Source of the DNA: a virus
Strand: one strand, 5' to 3'
IMG/VR virus record: IMGVR_UViG_3300037502_004193
Coordinates: 1-33,094 of that record
DNA: 33,094 bases
Below are positions 1-6,986 of this stretch, in pieces. The first letter of the stretch is position 1. Every line of letters begins with the position of its first letter. Made by a program: the position numbers and the translations under genes. The notes beneath the pieces were generated by a model. It saw nothing but the letters and a program-made list of their open reading frames with translations. It had not been told where the DNA came from and ran no database searches.

Positions 1-15
1 CTTAAAATCTATGTT

Positions 16-1881
16 ATGAGCCTCCCTACTGACGCCCAGATTAGATATTGGGATAAAGAGAAGCAGCAGGTAGGAGTTATCCCCGACCATAGAATCAATG
101 AATATCCCGAAAAGGTCAGAGAAGAAGCAGTTATCAAAAAGCATATGGTAGCCAAAGCCGATGAAATCATTCAAAATCTCAAAGATGAAGTTGGTAAGAC
201 CAAGGCAACCAAGAATGCTTGTAAAGTAGTCAGTGCCATGTATCCTGAACAACCATTTTCAGTTGGTAGTTACTATAGATGGTCTAAGATACTTCGAGAA
301 GAAGGTGTTGTTGGTTTGATGGATGATAGGACACTCAAGCAAGAACAAGCACAAGGTAAAGTTCCTCCCAGTGTCAATGAGGAAGCTTGGCGGTTCTTTT
401 TAGGTCTCTATCTTGACCAGAACAAACCATCAGTTGCCCACTGCTGGGAGATAACCAAACTCAAAGCACAAGCGGAAGGCTGGGGAGATATCCCCACCCG
501 CAGAAGTTTTCAAAGATATGTTAATAAATTTGTTCCAAGACATGTCTTGATAGCTTACCGAGAAGGCAAGAAAGCCCTTAAAGATAAGGCTGAACCCTAT
601 ATCGAGCGGAATATTGCAGGGCTTAAGAGCAATCAAGTTGTTATTGGTGACCACCATATCTTTGATTTATTTGTTCTTAATGAAGAAGGCAATCCTGCTA
701 GACCGTGGATTACCGCTTGGATGGACATGCGTTCTAGAACCATAGTCGGATATAGGATTACTTTTAATCCTAACCTAACAACTATTATGGAAAGCTTTGC
801 TAATGTCTGTCAGGACTATGGTATCCCAGAACACATCTACATTGATAATGGAAAAGATTATCGAGCTTATCAATTCGCAGGAGGGCGACCAGTCAAGCAG
901 GAAGGCAAGATTGAAATTGATGAATGGCAAGCTACATCAATGCTAGATACTCTTGATGTTAAAATTCACTTTGCTAATCCTTATAATGCTCGTGCCAAGC
1001 CGATTGAGCGGATATTTAGAAACTTCAAAGAACACTTCTCTAGACTCTTCCCTACCTATCGTGGGGGCTATGTAGGAGAAGCACCAGAGCGATTAAATGA
1101 AGTTCTTAAAAACAAGGACAAGCTAATCACTATGGAAGAGTTTGAAGATATCTGTAGTCGCTGGATAAAGCTAGTTTATCACGAACAACCACAGAATGGT
1201 AAAGGAATGGAGAACCAATCTCCCCTTACAGTTTGGCAAGAGAATATCGAAACAGTTCGTAAGGTTAGCAAGACAGAATTAACCTTCCTATTAACTAAGG
1301 TTAAAGGAACTAGAGTTGTAGGTAGAAATGGAGTTTCAATTGATGGTATTAACTATTATAGTAGTGAAATCACTCAGTATCTAGGACAGAAGGTACAGGT
1401 TCGTTATGATACTAGCGATATATCTCAAGTCTATATCTGTGATTTAGAAGATAGATTCTTATGTATGGCTCACCCAGTAGAACAGAGCCCATTTATCGGA
1501 ATGGACGAGCAGAGCTTCAAACAAAGCAAGAAAGAGGTCAAAAAGATTAGGGATGAGGTCAAACAGTATGAAGATTATATCTTACCAGGTAAAGAGTTTG
1601 ATGTAGAAGACTTATTAGATTTAAAAGCTAAAGAGAAGGCGAAGCGTGATAAAGAAGAAGCTTTACAAGCTCCAAATGTAGTAGAAATCCAAAGAACTCA
1701 TATTAGAGAATCGCTTAAGAAATTAGAAGCAGCCAATGAAGATAGACTCAACAACTTAACAGAAGAGGAATTAGATAATATTCACCAATTATTCAAAGCC
1801 AAACAGCCACCAAAACAAGATGAAGAAGAGCTTCGTAAACAGGATATGCAGGATTTAAAAGATGCCTTAGAAGGATTATAG
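16..1881 (+). CDS. Mu A-type DDE transposase (start possibly upstream of window)
   Basis: Catalyses strand transfer of phage ends during integration and replicative transposition. A D,D,E catalytic triad is visible: D212 in GDHH, D277 in YIDNGKDY and E331 in AKPIERIF. The spacings of 65 and 54 residues are close to those of MuA (67 and 56). The N-terminal ~200 residues look like the helix-turn-helix DNA-binding part, and the C-terminal ~120 residues are highly charged and helical, as expected for the region contacting the B ATPase. At 621 residues it is near MuA length. The frame is open back to base 1 and no ribosome site precedes the ATG at 16, so the true start may lie outside the window. 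The small gene at 1897 follows after 15 bases and MuB lies ~0.85 kb downstream. Family call is secure; the start is not. Confidence 0.95.
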   Translation: MSLPTDAQIRYWDKEKQQVGVIPDHRINEYPEKVREEAVIKKHMVAKADEIIQNLKDEVGKTKATKNACKVVSAMYPEQPFSVGSYYRWSKILREEGVVGLMDDRTLKQEQAQGKVPPSVNEEAWRFFLGLYLDQNKPSVAHCWEITKLKAQAEGWGDIPTRRSFQRYVNKFVPRHVLIAYREGKKALKDKAEPYIERNIAGLKSNQVVIGDHHIFDLFVLNEEGNPARPWITAWMDMRSRTIVGYRITFNPNLTTIMESFANVCQDYGIPEHIYIDNGKDYRAYQFAGGRPVKQEGKIEIDEWQATSMLDTLDVKIHFANPYNARAKPIERIFRNFKEHFSRLFPTYRGGYVGEAPERLNEVLKNKDKLITMEEFEDICSRWIKLVYHEQPQNGKGMENQSPLTVWQENIETVRKVSKTELTFLLTKVKGTRVVGRNGVSIDGINYYSSEITQYLGQKVQVRYDTSDISQVYICDLEDRFLCMAHPVEQSPFIGMDEQSFKQSKKEVKKIRDEVKQYEDYILPGKEFDVEDLLDLKAKEKAKRDKEEALQAPNVVEIQRTHIRESLKKLEAANEDRLNNLTEEELDNIHQLFKAKQPPKQDEEELRKQDMQDLKDALEGL

Positions 1882-1896
1882 AGAGGAGGTGCAAGG

Positions 1897-2148
1897 ATGG
1901 AGGTTAAGATTGAAGAGATTCTTAAGACCAAACAACCTACTGAATATAAAAAACTCTGTATCCTCAAGATGAGCCTAGTAATCAAAGCAACAGTCAATCC
2001 AGCTATTAAACATTTATCACTAATAGCCAAAGAGGCAGCCAAAGGAATAAAAGCAGTATTTGAACAGTTCAGAGAAAATTACAGGAAATTAGCTCTAGCA
2101 GAAACCAAGCAAGCAATGGAGAAAAGCAAAGAGGAGGTTCAACAGTGA
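1897..2148 (+). CDS. Small early protein, unknown function
   Basis: I do not recognise this 83-residue protein. It is charged and lysine-rich with predicted long helices, and no signal peptide or clear motif. GAGAGGAGGTG lies a suitable distance before the ATG at 1897. Its stop overlaps the GTG of the next gene by four bases (GTGA), indicating translational coupling. It sits between the transposase and MuB-like ATPase genes, so a role in the transposition or early programme is possible, but this is inference from position only. Confidence 0.7.
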   Translation: MEVKIEEILKTKQPTEYKKLCILKMSLVIKATVNPAIKHLSLIAKEAAKGIKAVFEQFRENYRKLALAETKQAMEKSKEEVQQ

Positions 2149-2351
2149 GCAAACCCAACCCGAAGAGTAATTTTATTAATCAAAGAGAGTTAGCCTGGTT
2201 AGTGGGCAACCCAGATTATTTAGCCCAGCAGGCTCAAGCCTTAAGCTCTCATACTAAAAAGGATAAAGTAGATATTACTTATCTATTAGAGAAGGTTGAG
2301 AATATCAATCGTGTAGCAAACAATATTAAAGCACACTTTGCTAGTAAATAG
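2145..2351 (+). CDS. Small early protein, unknown function
   Basis: A 68-residue protein starting at GTG 2145, which overlaps the upstream stop by four bases. GAGGAGG precedes it at about 2130. It reads as mostly helical, with a hydrophilic N-terminus and a repeated Lys/Asn-rich C-terminus. No known motif is seen. It is part of the run of small genes between the transposase and the B-like ATPase, and function cannot be assigned. Confidence 0.65.
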   Translation: MSKPNPKSNFINQRELAWLVGNPDYLAQQAQALSSHTKKDKVDITYLLEKVENINRVANNIKAHFASK

Positions 2352-2362
2352 GAGGCGTTAGG

Positions 2363-2554
2363 ATGGCAGATAAAGTTGATAAGGCATTTCAAAGAAAAGA
2401 TTTAGCAAGAAGGATTGATTTTTTAGCTACTATAGTTAAGAACTGTGACTTAGAAGAGCAGACAATCCATTATTTGAATGAGAAAGTAACTGATATTTTT
2501 AAAGAGACTGTTGTTAATGACCCGATTTTCAAACATCAATCAAAGGTAGGTTAA
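2363..2554 (+). CDS. Small early protein, unknown function
   Basis: A 63-residue protein with GGAGG about eight bases before the ATG at 2363. Composition is charged and helical (two amphipathic helices are plausible), with no cysteine cluster beyond a single Cys and no membrane segment. It lies 11 bases after the preceding gene in the same co-directional early operon. No family is recognised. Confidence 0.65.
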   Translation: MADKVDKAFQRKDLARRIDFLATIVKNCDLEEQTIHYLNEKVTDIFKETVVNDPIFKHQSKVG

Positions 2555-2576
2555 AGAGCCTTTAAGGAGGAGTTAA

Positions 2577-2738
2577 ATGGCTGTTTATGGAGTTGCTTTT
2601 AAATTTGATTCTGTTGTTGAGTTGGTCGCTTGGTTGAATAGGATAGAAGCTGATTTTGGTGATATTAAGATTAAAGATATATGTAAATTCAAAAATTCTA
2701 AAACAATTCAAAGGAGAGGGTATCAATGGAAGCACTAA
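2577..2738 (+). CDS. Very small early protein (53 aa), unknown function
   Basis: This ORF is below common length cut-offs but has a very strong ribosome site, AAGGAGG, seven bases before ATG 2577. It runs 53 codons to TAA 2736-2738 and overlaps the ATG of the MuB-like gene (2726) by 13 bases, so translation of the two is probably coupled. The protein begins MAVYGVAFKF and ends with a basic tail. It has no recognised family. Without this gene the 2555-2725 interval would be an unexplained gap in a tightly packed operon, which supports its reality. Confidence 0.6.
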   Translation: MAVYGVAFKFDSVVELVAWLNRIEADFGDIKIKDICKFKNSKTIQRRGYQWKH

Positions 2739-3682
2739 AAATGAAAAAAGAGCCTCAAGATGGAGGCTCAGAAGTTAAAGATCATCAATCTGTGAAAGAA
2801 ATTTTGCAAAGATACATTGACAATTCTGATAAGTCACAAACTCAAGTTGCCAAAGAGATTGGAATTTCAGGCTCAGCACTAAGCCAATTTCTCAATGGAA
2901 CTTATAAAGGTAGTATATCAAATATCTGTAATGCGGTCAAGAAATACCTCAACTTAGAGAAGCAGAAACTAGACACACCCAAAAAGCCTGAGTTTGTAGC
3001 TACAGAGATAGCTCAAGAGATTCAAACAGTCCTTAGTTTCTGTAGATTGAATGATGATATCGGGGTAATTGTTGGCGACCCTGGTATTGGCAAGACCATG
3101 ACCTTAAAAAAGTATGCAGATGAGAACCCAAATGTAGTCTTAATCTCAGCCAACCCTGCCCTTCGTTCTCCTAACTCACTATTGGACGAGCTATTATACT
3201 CTTTGGGTAAGAAAGAGACTGGTAAACTAGCAGCTAAACAGAGAAGTTTGATTAAATACCTAAGTGATAGTGGAATGATGATTATTATAGATGAAGCCCA
3301 ACACTTGACTTATAGTTCTCTAGAGACTATTCGAGCCATCTATGATGCTACTAGAATCTCATTAGTTTTAGCTGGTAACCCTCTAGTATTAGATGAAATG
3401 AGGGACAAAAGAGCAGAGTTTGCTCAGTTCTTCTCTCGAATCGGTATCCAAAGAAGAATTTCAGGCAAGAAGAAGCGAAAGGATATTGAGAAGATAGCTA
3501 AGCAGTGTATTACCAATCCATCAAAGGAGATTATAGATTTTTTGGCAGGTAAGGCTAATGTGCATGGGGGGTTTAGATATATGACTAAACACTTAGTTCT
3601 AGCCATGACTTTAGCCTATAACAAAAAGACCACTGTTGCTTTAGAACATTTCAAACAAGCTGAAAGAATACTTAAGGGGTGA
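2726..3682 (+). CDS. Mu B-type transposition ATPase with N-terminal HTH
   Basis: An ATP-dependent DNA-binding protein that selects target DNA and activates the A transposase. Residues ~20-77 form an XRE-like helix-turn-helix (SQTQVAKEIGISGSALSQF). The AAA+ domain follows, with Walker A GDPGIGKT at 117-124 and Walker B MIIIDEAQ at 185-192. The 318-residue length matches MuB (312). AAGGAGAGGG precedes ATG 2726, and a second in-frame ATG at 2741 is a possible alternative. The gene overlaps the end of the 53-residue ORF by 13 bases. The A-small genes-B arrangement is expected for transposable phages. Confidence 0.94.
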   Translation: MEALKMKKEPQDGGSEVKDHQSVKEILQRYIDNSDKSQTQVAKEIGISGSALSQFLNGTYKGSISNICNAVKKYLNLEKQKLDTPKKPEFVATEIAQEIQTVLSFCRLNDDIGVIVGDPGIGKTMTLKKYADENPNVVLISANPALRSPNSLLDELLYSLGKKETGKLAAKQRSLIKYLSDSGMMIIIDEAQHLTYSSLETIRAIYDATRISLVLAGNPLVLDEMRDKRAEFAQFFSRIGIQRRISGKKKRKDIEKIAKQCITNPSKEIIDFLAGKANVHGGFRYMTKHLVLAMTLAYNKKTTVALEHFKQAERILKG

Positions 3683-3686
3683 TTGG

Positions 3687-3929
3687 ATGAAGATTAAAGA
3701 TGATATTAAATACTATCCTGTAATCTGTTGTGAATGTGGGACAGAGTTTCATGCAGCTAAATCAATAGGACAAAAGTTAGGGATGGATTTAGATGGTTGT
3801 GGAAGATGCCCTAACCCAGATTGTAACACTTTCTTAAACTTAAGGTTTGACCTTAAGAGTGGAGTAATGATAAGCAAGAAATGGGATGACTATCTAGCGG
3901 AAAGGAGAGCTAAACAACATGAACATTAA
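3687..3929 (+). CDS. Small zinc-ribbon protein
   Basis: An 80-residue protein with two CxxC-type knuckles: CCECGTEF near residue 14 and CGRCPNPDC near residue 38. This is the layout of a zinc ribbon or rubredoxin-like fold. It could bind nucleic acid or a protein partner; the sequence does not say which. It starts four bases after the MuB-like gene, with AAGGGGTGA as ribosome site, and its 3' end overlaps the tiny membrane-protein gene at 3919. Phage early regions often carry such ribbons. Exact family not identified. Confidence 0.75.
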   Translation: MKIKDDIKYYPVICCECGTEFHAAKSIGQKLGMDLDGCGRCPNPDCNTFLNLRFDLKSGVMISKKWDDYLAERRAKQHEH

Positions 3930-4029
3930 GGGCAGATTATTAGCATTTATACTTGGTGTCTTTGTAGGGGGCAACTTTGGGGTTGTGATTGTTGCCCTCC
4001 TCAATGCTAATCGTAGAGAGGAAAGGTGA
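3919..4029 (+). CDS. Tiny single-span membrane protein (DUF3789-like)
   Basis: A 36-codon ORF (ATG 3919 to TGA 4027-4029). AAAGGAGAG lies eight bases upstream, inside the end of the zinc-ribbon gene. It encodes a basic N-terminus, one glycine-rich transmembrane helix (LLAFILGVFVGGNFGVVIVALL is split here: LLAFILGVFVGG then NFGVVIVALL) and a charged tail NRREER. Size, the Gly-x3-Gly spacing and layout resemble the DUF3789 micro-proteins common in Firmicute phages and mobile elements, whose function is unknown. It overlaps its upstream neighbour by 11 bases, suggesting coupled translation. Assignment to DUF3789 is from memory of the family pattern. Confidence 0.6.
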   Translation: MNIKGRLLAFILGVFVGGNFGVVIVALLNANRREER

Positions 4030-4033
4030 TAAA

Positions 4034-4303
4034 GTGGTAGATAAGAAGAAACCACCTAAAGAGATTGTGGATGCTTGGACTAAAGTTTGTTCTTACATTA
4101 GAGACCAACAGGCAGAGTTAGAATTTGCTGCATTGTTCTTCGATATTAAATACGGAACTAAAGAAAGGTTAGTTAAAAATAGAGGTTATTACGCCCTACC
4201 AGAATACGAAGTTTATAACTCTTATACATTAAGCGATTTAGATAACAAATTCCAATTAGAAAGCAGACCTCTTAAAGATAAGAAGTTAAGTTCAAGGCTT
4301 TAA
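4034..4303 (+). CDS. Early protein, unknown function
   Basis: I choose GTG 4034 as the start because AAAGGTGAT lies 5-6 bases before it. A longer reading from ATG 3989 would run through the tiny membrane-protein gene and has no ribosome site. The 89-residue product begins with a lysine/proline-rich stretch and then has a soluble mixed helical region containing one Cys and several aromatic residues. No domain is recognised. It sits in the continuous early operon between two small genes. Confidence 0.65.
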   Translation: MVDKKKPPKEIVDAWTKVCSYIRDQQAELEFAALFFDIKYGTKERLVKNRGYYALPEYEVYNSYTLSDLDNKFQLESRPLKDKKLSSRL

Positions 4304-4330
4304 AACATTGATATTAAAGGAGTGGTCAGA

Positions 4331-4534
4331 ATGAATATTTGGAGAATATTTAAATCTTGGCTAGATGATATAAGAATGAGTCCTTTACTTACAAGACTTC
4401 GTCTCAGAAAGATTAAAAAGAATGCTTATGAGATAACTGGTGTAAGTCCTTTCCCTCTTGATACTAGAATCGAAGCCAAGAATAAACACCTTCCCGTTAA
4501 TGAATCTGGATATACAGGAGGCGATAGGAAATGA
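4331..4534 (+). CDS. Small basic early protein, unknown function
   Basis: ATG 4331 is preferred over GTG 4322 because AAAGGAGTGG (4316-4325) then has a spacing of five bases; GTG 4322 lies inside that ribosome site. The 67-residue protein is Arg/Lys-rich, with the N-terminal helix MNIWRIFKSWLDD looking amphipathic. There is no recognised family. Its stop overlaps the next gene by four bases (ATGA), so the two are probably translationally coupled. Confidence 0.6.
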   Translation: MNIWRIFKSWLDDIRMSPLLTRLRLRKIKKNAYEITGVSPFPLDTRIEAKNKHLPVNESGYTGGDRK

Positions 4535-4884
4535 AACTTACTCAGCAAGAATGGGAAGCGGAAGGCAGGAAACTATTTGGTTCAGATAAAAGAAAGTGGA
4601 AATTTATTTGCCCTAATTGTGGGCATGTGCAAAGTTCAGAATCTATCAGAAAAGCTATAGAGAATGGAACACTAGACTCTAAGAGGAACTTTCTCAAGGG
4701 AGATATTCCTCCTGTGGCTTATTGTGAATGTACTGCTTCTGATTGTACTTATGTAGGTTATGGTTTAATCCCAGCACCAATTACAGTAATCATTAATCCA
4801 GAAGAAGATTATGATTTAAACAAGATGGAGAATTGTGCTTTATCATTTAATTTTTACAGAGGTGAAGAGGATGAAAGTTCGTGA
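4531..4884 (+). CDS. VVA0879-like zinc-ribbon phage protein
   Basis: A 117-residue protein starting with a pattern I associate with the VVA0879 phage family: LTQQEWEAEGRKLFG, then KWKFICPNCGHVQSS. The CPNCGH knuckle near residue 28 and a second CxC/C pair (YCECTASDC, about residue 69) would form one zinc site. Function of the family is not known. The ATG at 4531 overlaps the upstream TGA by four bases, and the 3' end overlaps the next gene by 14 bases. The family name is from memory; the zinc-ribbon reading is visible in the sequence. Confidence 0.65.
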   Translation: MKLTQQEWEAEGRKLFGSDKRKWKFICPNCGHVQSSESIRKAIENGTLDSKRNFLKGDIPPVAYCECTASDCTYVGYGLIPAPITVIINPEEDYDLNKMENCALSFNFYRGEEDESS

Positions 4885-5062
4885 TTTAACAGGAGAAGAG
4901 TTACAGAAGGCTTATAACCAGTCTTTAGTTAAAGTCAAAAAAGCAATGACAACTAAGCCTAAAGAGGTTAAAAAAGATGTTAACTTTCATTGGAGAAAGC
5001 AAGTAGCTCAAAGATTTTCAAGGATTATAGGCAAGTCAGTACCAGTAGATTTAAAATCATAA
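4871..5062 (+). CDS. Small early protein, unknown function
   Basis: The start is ATG 4871, preceded by AGAGGTGAAGAGG inside the end of the previous gene. The longer in-frame reading from 4835 has no ribosome site. The 63-residue product is Lys-rich and basic in its C-terminal half, with no recognised domain. It ends 26 bases before the hammerhead-like RNA at 5089, so it is the last gene upstream of that element. Cleavage there would separate its mRNA from the following gene. Confidence 0.6.
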   Translation: MKVRDLTGEELQKAYNQSLVKVKKAMTTKPKEVKKDVNFHWRKQVAQRFSRIIGKSVPVDLKS

Positions 5063-5088
5063 TTGTTAATCCCCTATTAACATAAATA

Positions 5089-5152
5089 GTCGAAACTGGG
5101 CAACTGCCCAGTCGGTAAGGATTAGCTCCCTTGCCCTGATGATGACAGGCTA
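5089..5152 (+). ncRNA. Candidate type II hammerhead ribozyme
   Basis: All conserved hammerhead core elements occur in type II order. A stem II strand (GTC 5089-5091) is followed by GAAA (5092-5095). Stem III is CTGGGC 5096-5101 with GCCCAG 5106-5111, loop AACT, closed by A5095-T5112. The cleavage nucleotide C5113 comes next. Stem I is GGTAAGG 5114-5120 with CCTTGCC 5129-5135 (one G.U) and an eight-base loop. The catalytic CTGATGA is 5136-5142, and the stem II partner GAC is 5144-5146. Loop I (TAGCT 5123-5127) can pair with GGCTA 5148-5152, a loop I-stem II pseudoknot of the kind natural hammerheads use. Oddities are a short stem II (3 bp) and an extra U at 5143 beside it. Cleavage between 5113 and 5114 would leave stem I at the 5' end of the mRNA for the gene at 5171. 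Confidence 0.82.
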
Positions 5153-5170
5153 GAAAGTGAGGTGAAAATT

Positions 5171-5521
5171 ATGAATGACATAGAGAAGAAAGAAAATGCT
5201 CCGATAATAATTCAGGGAGATACTACCCTAGTTGTTACTGCTACTGTAGAAGAAAAGACATCACTTACAGAAGCTTTAAGAGAATTAAAAAAAGAAGTAT
5301 ATCCACAAAAGCTATCTAAGGATGATGAAGAACCCAAAGAAGGTAATACAGTAGTTGAAATATTAAAAGGTCAATTAGAAGAATTAAGTGAGGTTAATTC
5401 TTTGTTTTTAAAAAGAAGCAAGACAAAAGGAATTATTAGCGAAGAAGTTGCTTTTTTAAAAGTAGTTAACTCTTCAATAATCGAATTAGGGAAATTACTT
5501 AAAGATGAATGGGATATTTAA
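5171..5521 (+). CDS. Early protein downstream of hammerhead, unknown function
   Basis: A 116-residue acidic/lysine-rich soluble protein, not recognised. ATG 5171 is chosen over GTG 5162 because TGAGGTGA (5158-5165) is then correctly spaced. Residues ~30-116 look strongly helical, with heptad-like Leu spacing in the EILKGQLEELSEVNSLF region, so a coiled coil is plausible. The leader of this gene carries the hammerhead-like RNA. If that RNA cleaves, this mRNA would begin with a 5'-OH and a 7-bp hairpin some 35 bases before the ribosome site. Confidence 0.65.
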   Translation: MNDIEKKENAPIIIQGDTTLVVTATVEEKTSLTEALRELKKEVYPQKLSKDDEEPKEGNTVVEILKGQLEELSEVNSLFLKRSKTKGIISEEVAFLKVVNSSIIELGKLLKDEWDI

Positions 5522-5529
5522 TATTAGGT

Positions 5530-5755
5530 GGGGAGAGATTTTAAAAATTAGCTTTCAGAAGTTTCTTTTATAGCTTGGCAAACAGTTTTATAGAATTTAG
5601 CTATTTCTTTTGAGTATCCTTCTATACTCAAAAATCCAGAAGATTTAGCCCAATCTTTTGGTTTGGTTAATTCCATAGCTTTAAGAGTTAGTTCTTTAGC
5701 GATTTCTTGTTCAATACTCATAGTACCACCTCAAATATAAATTTTACCTCTCCCC
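5530..5755. repeat. Inverted repeat pair flanking a reverse-strand gene
   Basis: GGGGAGAG at 5530-5537 and its exact complement CTCTCCCC at 5748-5755 bracket a 57-codon gene on the opposite strand. AT-rich bases adjoin both arms. A second, closer inverted pair (5708-5721 and 5760-5773, 13 of 14 matching) spans the start of the reverse gene: ATGAGTATTCAACA on + mirrors ATGAGTATTGAACA on -. The arrangement suggests an inserted cassette or a divergent duplication, but eight bases is short for a transposon end. Confidence 0.5.
5548..5721 (-). CDS. Reverse-strand small protein (57 aa), unknown function
   Basis: This is an opposite-strand gene in an otherwise all-forward early region. The reverse strand reads GAGGTGGTACT then ATG (5721-5719) and runs 57 codons to TAA at 5550-5548. 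The protein begins MSIEQEIAKELTL and ends with a helical Lys/Ser tail. It is soluble, with one Cys and no known motif. A correct ribosome site, in-frame length and the lack of any + strand gene in this 290-base gap support it. Location and orientation suggest cargo (a moron) transcribed independently of the lytic operon. No convincing promoter was found for it. Confidence 0.6.
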   Translation of the reverse strand: MSIEQEIAKELTLKAMELTKPKDWAKSSGFLSIEGYSKEIAKFYKTVCQAIKETSES

Positions 5756-5810
5756 GATGATGAGTATTCAACATAGAACATTAATAATCCTGTAAAAGAG
5801 GTGAATATCA

Positions 5811-6017
5811 ATGGCTGATTCCAACAGCAATGAGAAATATAAGATTTTATTACTTAATACCTTTATGAAAGACTTTTATAAGTTTCACGATGAAGAGTAT
5901 GACACTTTAGAGGAAGCTAAAGAGGAAGTTAAAAGAATGATTACAGAGGAATTCATACATGCTCAAACGATTCAAATTGTTAAGACAGTTTATAAACCTA
6001 AAGTAAATGTATTATAA
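5811..6017 (+). CDS. Small early protein, unknown function
   Basis: A 68-residue protein with AGAGGTGAAT before ATG 5811. It reads as an alpha/beta small domain (KYKILLLNTFMKDF, then an acidic helix EAKEEVKRMITEEF, then a strand TIQIVKTVYK). This resembles a ubiquitin-sized fold, but no family is recognised. It lies 21 bases before the Gam gene and is probably co-transcribed with it. Confidence 0.65.
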   Translation: MADSNSNEKYKILLLNTFMKDFYKFHDEEYDTLEEAKEEVKRMITEEFIHAQTIQIVKTVYKPKVNVL

Positions 6018-6038
6018 AAAATAAAGGGAAGTGATATT

Positions 6039-6518
6039 ATGGCAAATGTTAAAAATTGGAGTGAAGCAGATTTAGTTTTAAAGGAGATCAGTGAGCTACA
6101 ACTAAAAAAAGAGAAGATTGAGAATGAAATGAACTCATTAATTGCAGAGACTAAGTTAGAATATGGGCTAGAGGTTGAACCATTGCAAGCCAAAATTAAA
6201 GAGTTATCCCAAGAGTTACAAGAATTTGTTGAATCTAACAAAGAAGATTATGATGGTAAATCTAAGCAGCTAAACTTTGGTCGAGTAGGTCATAGAAGCT
6301 CAACTAGATTCAAAGTTCCTAGCAAGGAAGAGGCTGCTATTATTGCTAAGCTAAAAGAAAGAGGTATGAATGATTGTGTTAAGGAGAAGTTGACTAGAAA
6401 GGTCTATAAAACTGCTCTTAAGAATTATGATGAGAAGTTATTAGCTGAGATTGGCATTATCAAGGTTGATAAGAATAACTTCTACTATGACATAGATAAA
6501 AAGGCATTAAACTTTTAA
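6039..6518 (+). CDS. gam: Host-nuclease inhibitor Gam-like protein
   Basis: Mu Gam proteins bind double-stranded DNA ends as dimers and shield linear phage DNA from host RecBCD/AddAB-type exonucleases; they are distant relatives of Ku. The 159-residue product has the family layout. Residues ~10-75 form a long charged coiled-coil helix pair (LVLKEISELQLKKEKIENEM onward). Then come YDGKSKQLNFGRVGHRSS and a C-terminal KLTRKVYKTALKNYDEKLL helix ending in an Asp/Phe-rich strand. Its place between small early genes and GemA is as in Mu. GGGAAGTGAT precedes ATG 6039. Length is close to Mu Gam (174). Confidence 0.9.
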   Translation: MANVKNWSEADLVLKEISELQLKKEKIENEMNSLIAETKLEYGLEVEPLQAKIKELSQELQEFVESNKEDYDGKSKQLNFGRVGHRSSTRFKVPSKEEAAIIAKLKERGMNDCVKEKLTRKVYKTALKNYDEKLLAEIGIIKVDKNNFYYDIDKKALNF

Positions 6519-6523
6519 CCTCA

Positions 6524-6547
6524 AGCCTCGCCTGGGAAGGCGGGGCT
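6524..6547 (+). other. Stem-loop between gam and gemA
   Basis: AGCCTCGCC (6524-6532) pairs with GGCGGGGCT (6539-6547) through nine base pairs, including one G.U, around a six-base loop. It stands out as GC-rich in AT-rich DNA. No T-run follows on the + strand, so it is more likely an mRNA-stabilising 3' hairpin or processing site than a classic terminator. Confidence 0.55.
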
Positions 6548-6570
6548 AAAAAGATTAAGGGGGTCGTAAG

Positions 6571-6975
6571 ATGATTAATAATAAAAAGATTGCTTTAATC
6601 CATGTAGCTAAGAATCAATTAGGTTTAGATGATGGAATTTATCGGGATATCTTGTATCGTGAAGCTCAAGTTAGGTCATCTAAAGACCTTAATGAAGCAG
6701 GGTTTGAAGCGGTAATGAATTGCTTTAATGAAATGGGCTTTCAATCTACTTCTAATAGGAGAAAGAAGAAAAGGAAGGTCAGAACTAATGGGACTGTTAC
6801 TCCTGAACAGCAAGAATACATTAATGATTTATATGATAAATTAGGTTGGGACAGTCCCAAAAGAAGAATAGGATTCAATAAAAGACAGATTGGTAAGCCT
6901 TGGGCACAGACAGTGAAGGAGGCAAGTGATTTGATAGAAGGTTTAAAAGCTATGCTAAACAGAGGTTATAGTTAA
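6571..6975 (+). CDS. gemA: GemA-like regulatory protein (Mu gp16, DUF1018)
   Basis: A 134-residue protein matching the Mu gp16/GemA family. The N-terminal helix KIALIHVAKNQLGLDDGIYRDIL is the family signature (written here as KIALIHVAKNQLGLDD then GIYRDIL). A basic linker RRKKKRKVR follows, and the C-terminal region (TPEQQEYINDLYDKLGW ... KRQIGKPWAQTVKEA) is also characteristic. In Mu, GemA affects host gene expression and DNA supercoiling and lies upstream of mor, the same order as here. AAGGGGGTCGTAAG precedes ATG 6571. Confidence 0.9.
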   Translation: MINNKKIALIHVAKNQLGLDDGIYRDILYREAQVRSSKDLNEAGFEAVMNCFNEMGFQSTSNRRKKKRKVRTNGTVTPEQQEYINDLYDKLGWDSPKRRIGFNKRQIGKPWAQTVKEASDLIEGLKAMLNRGYS

Positions 6976-6986
6976 GGAGGGGTTTG

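Noticed and set aside
5748-5773. Second hammerhead-like core (CGATGATGAG) near the reverse-strand gene
   Set aside because: The C-T-G-A-T-G-A core is not intact and no GAAA with matching stems lies at a workable distance.
5722-5810. Promoter for the reverse-strand gene at 5548-5721
   Set aside because: Several TTGATA/TTGAAT-like and TATTAA/TAAAAT-like words occur, but none with 16-18 base spacing and good matches to both boxes.
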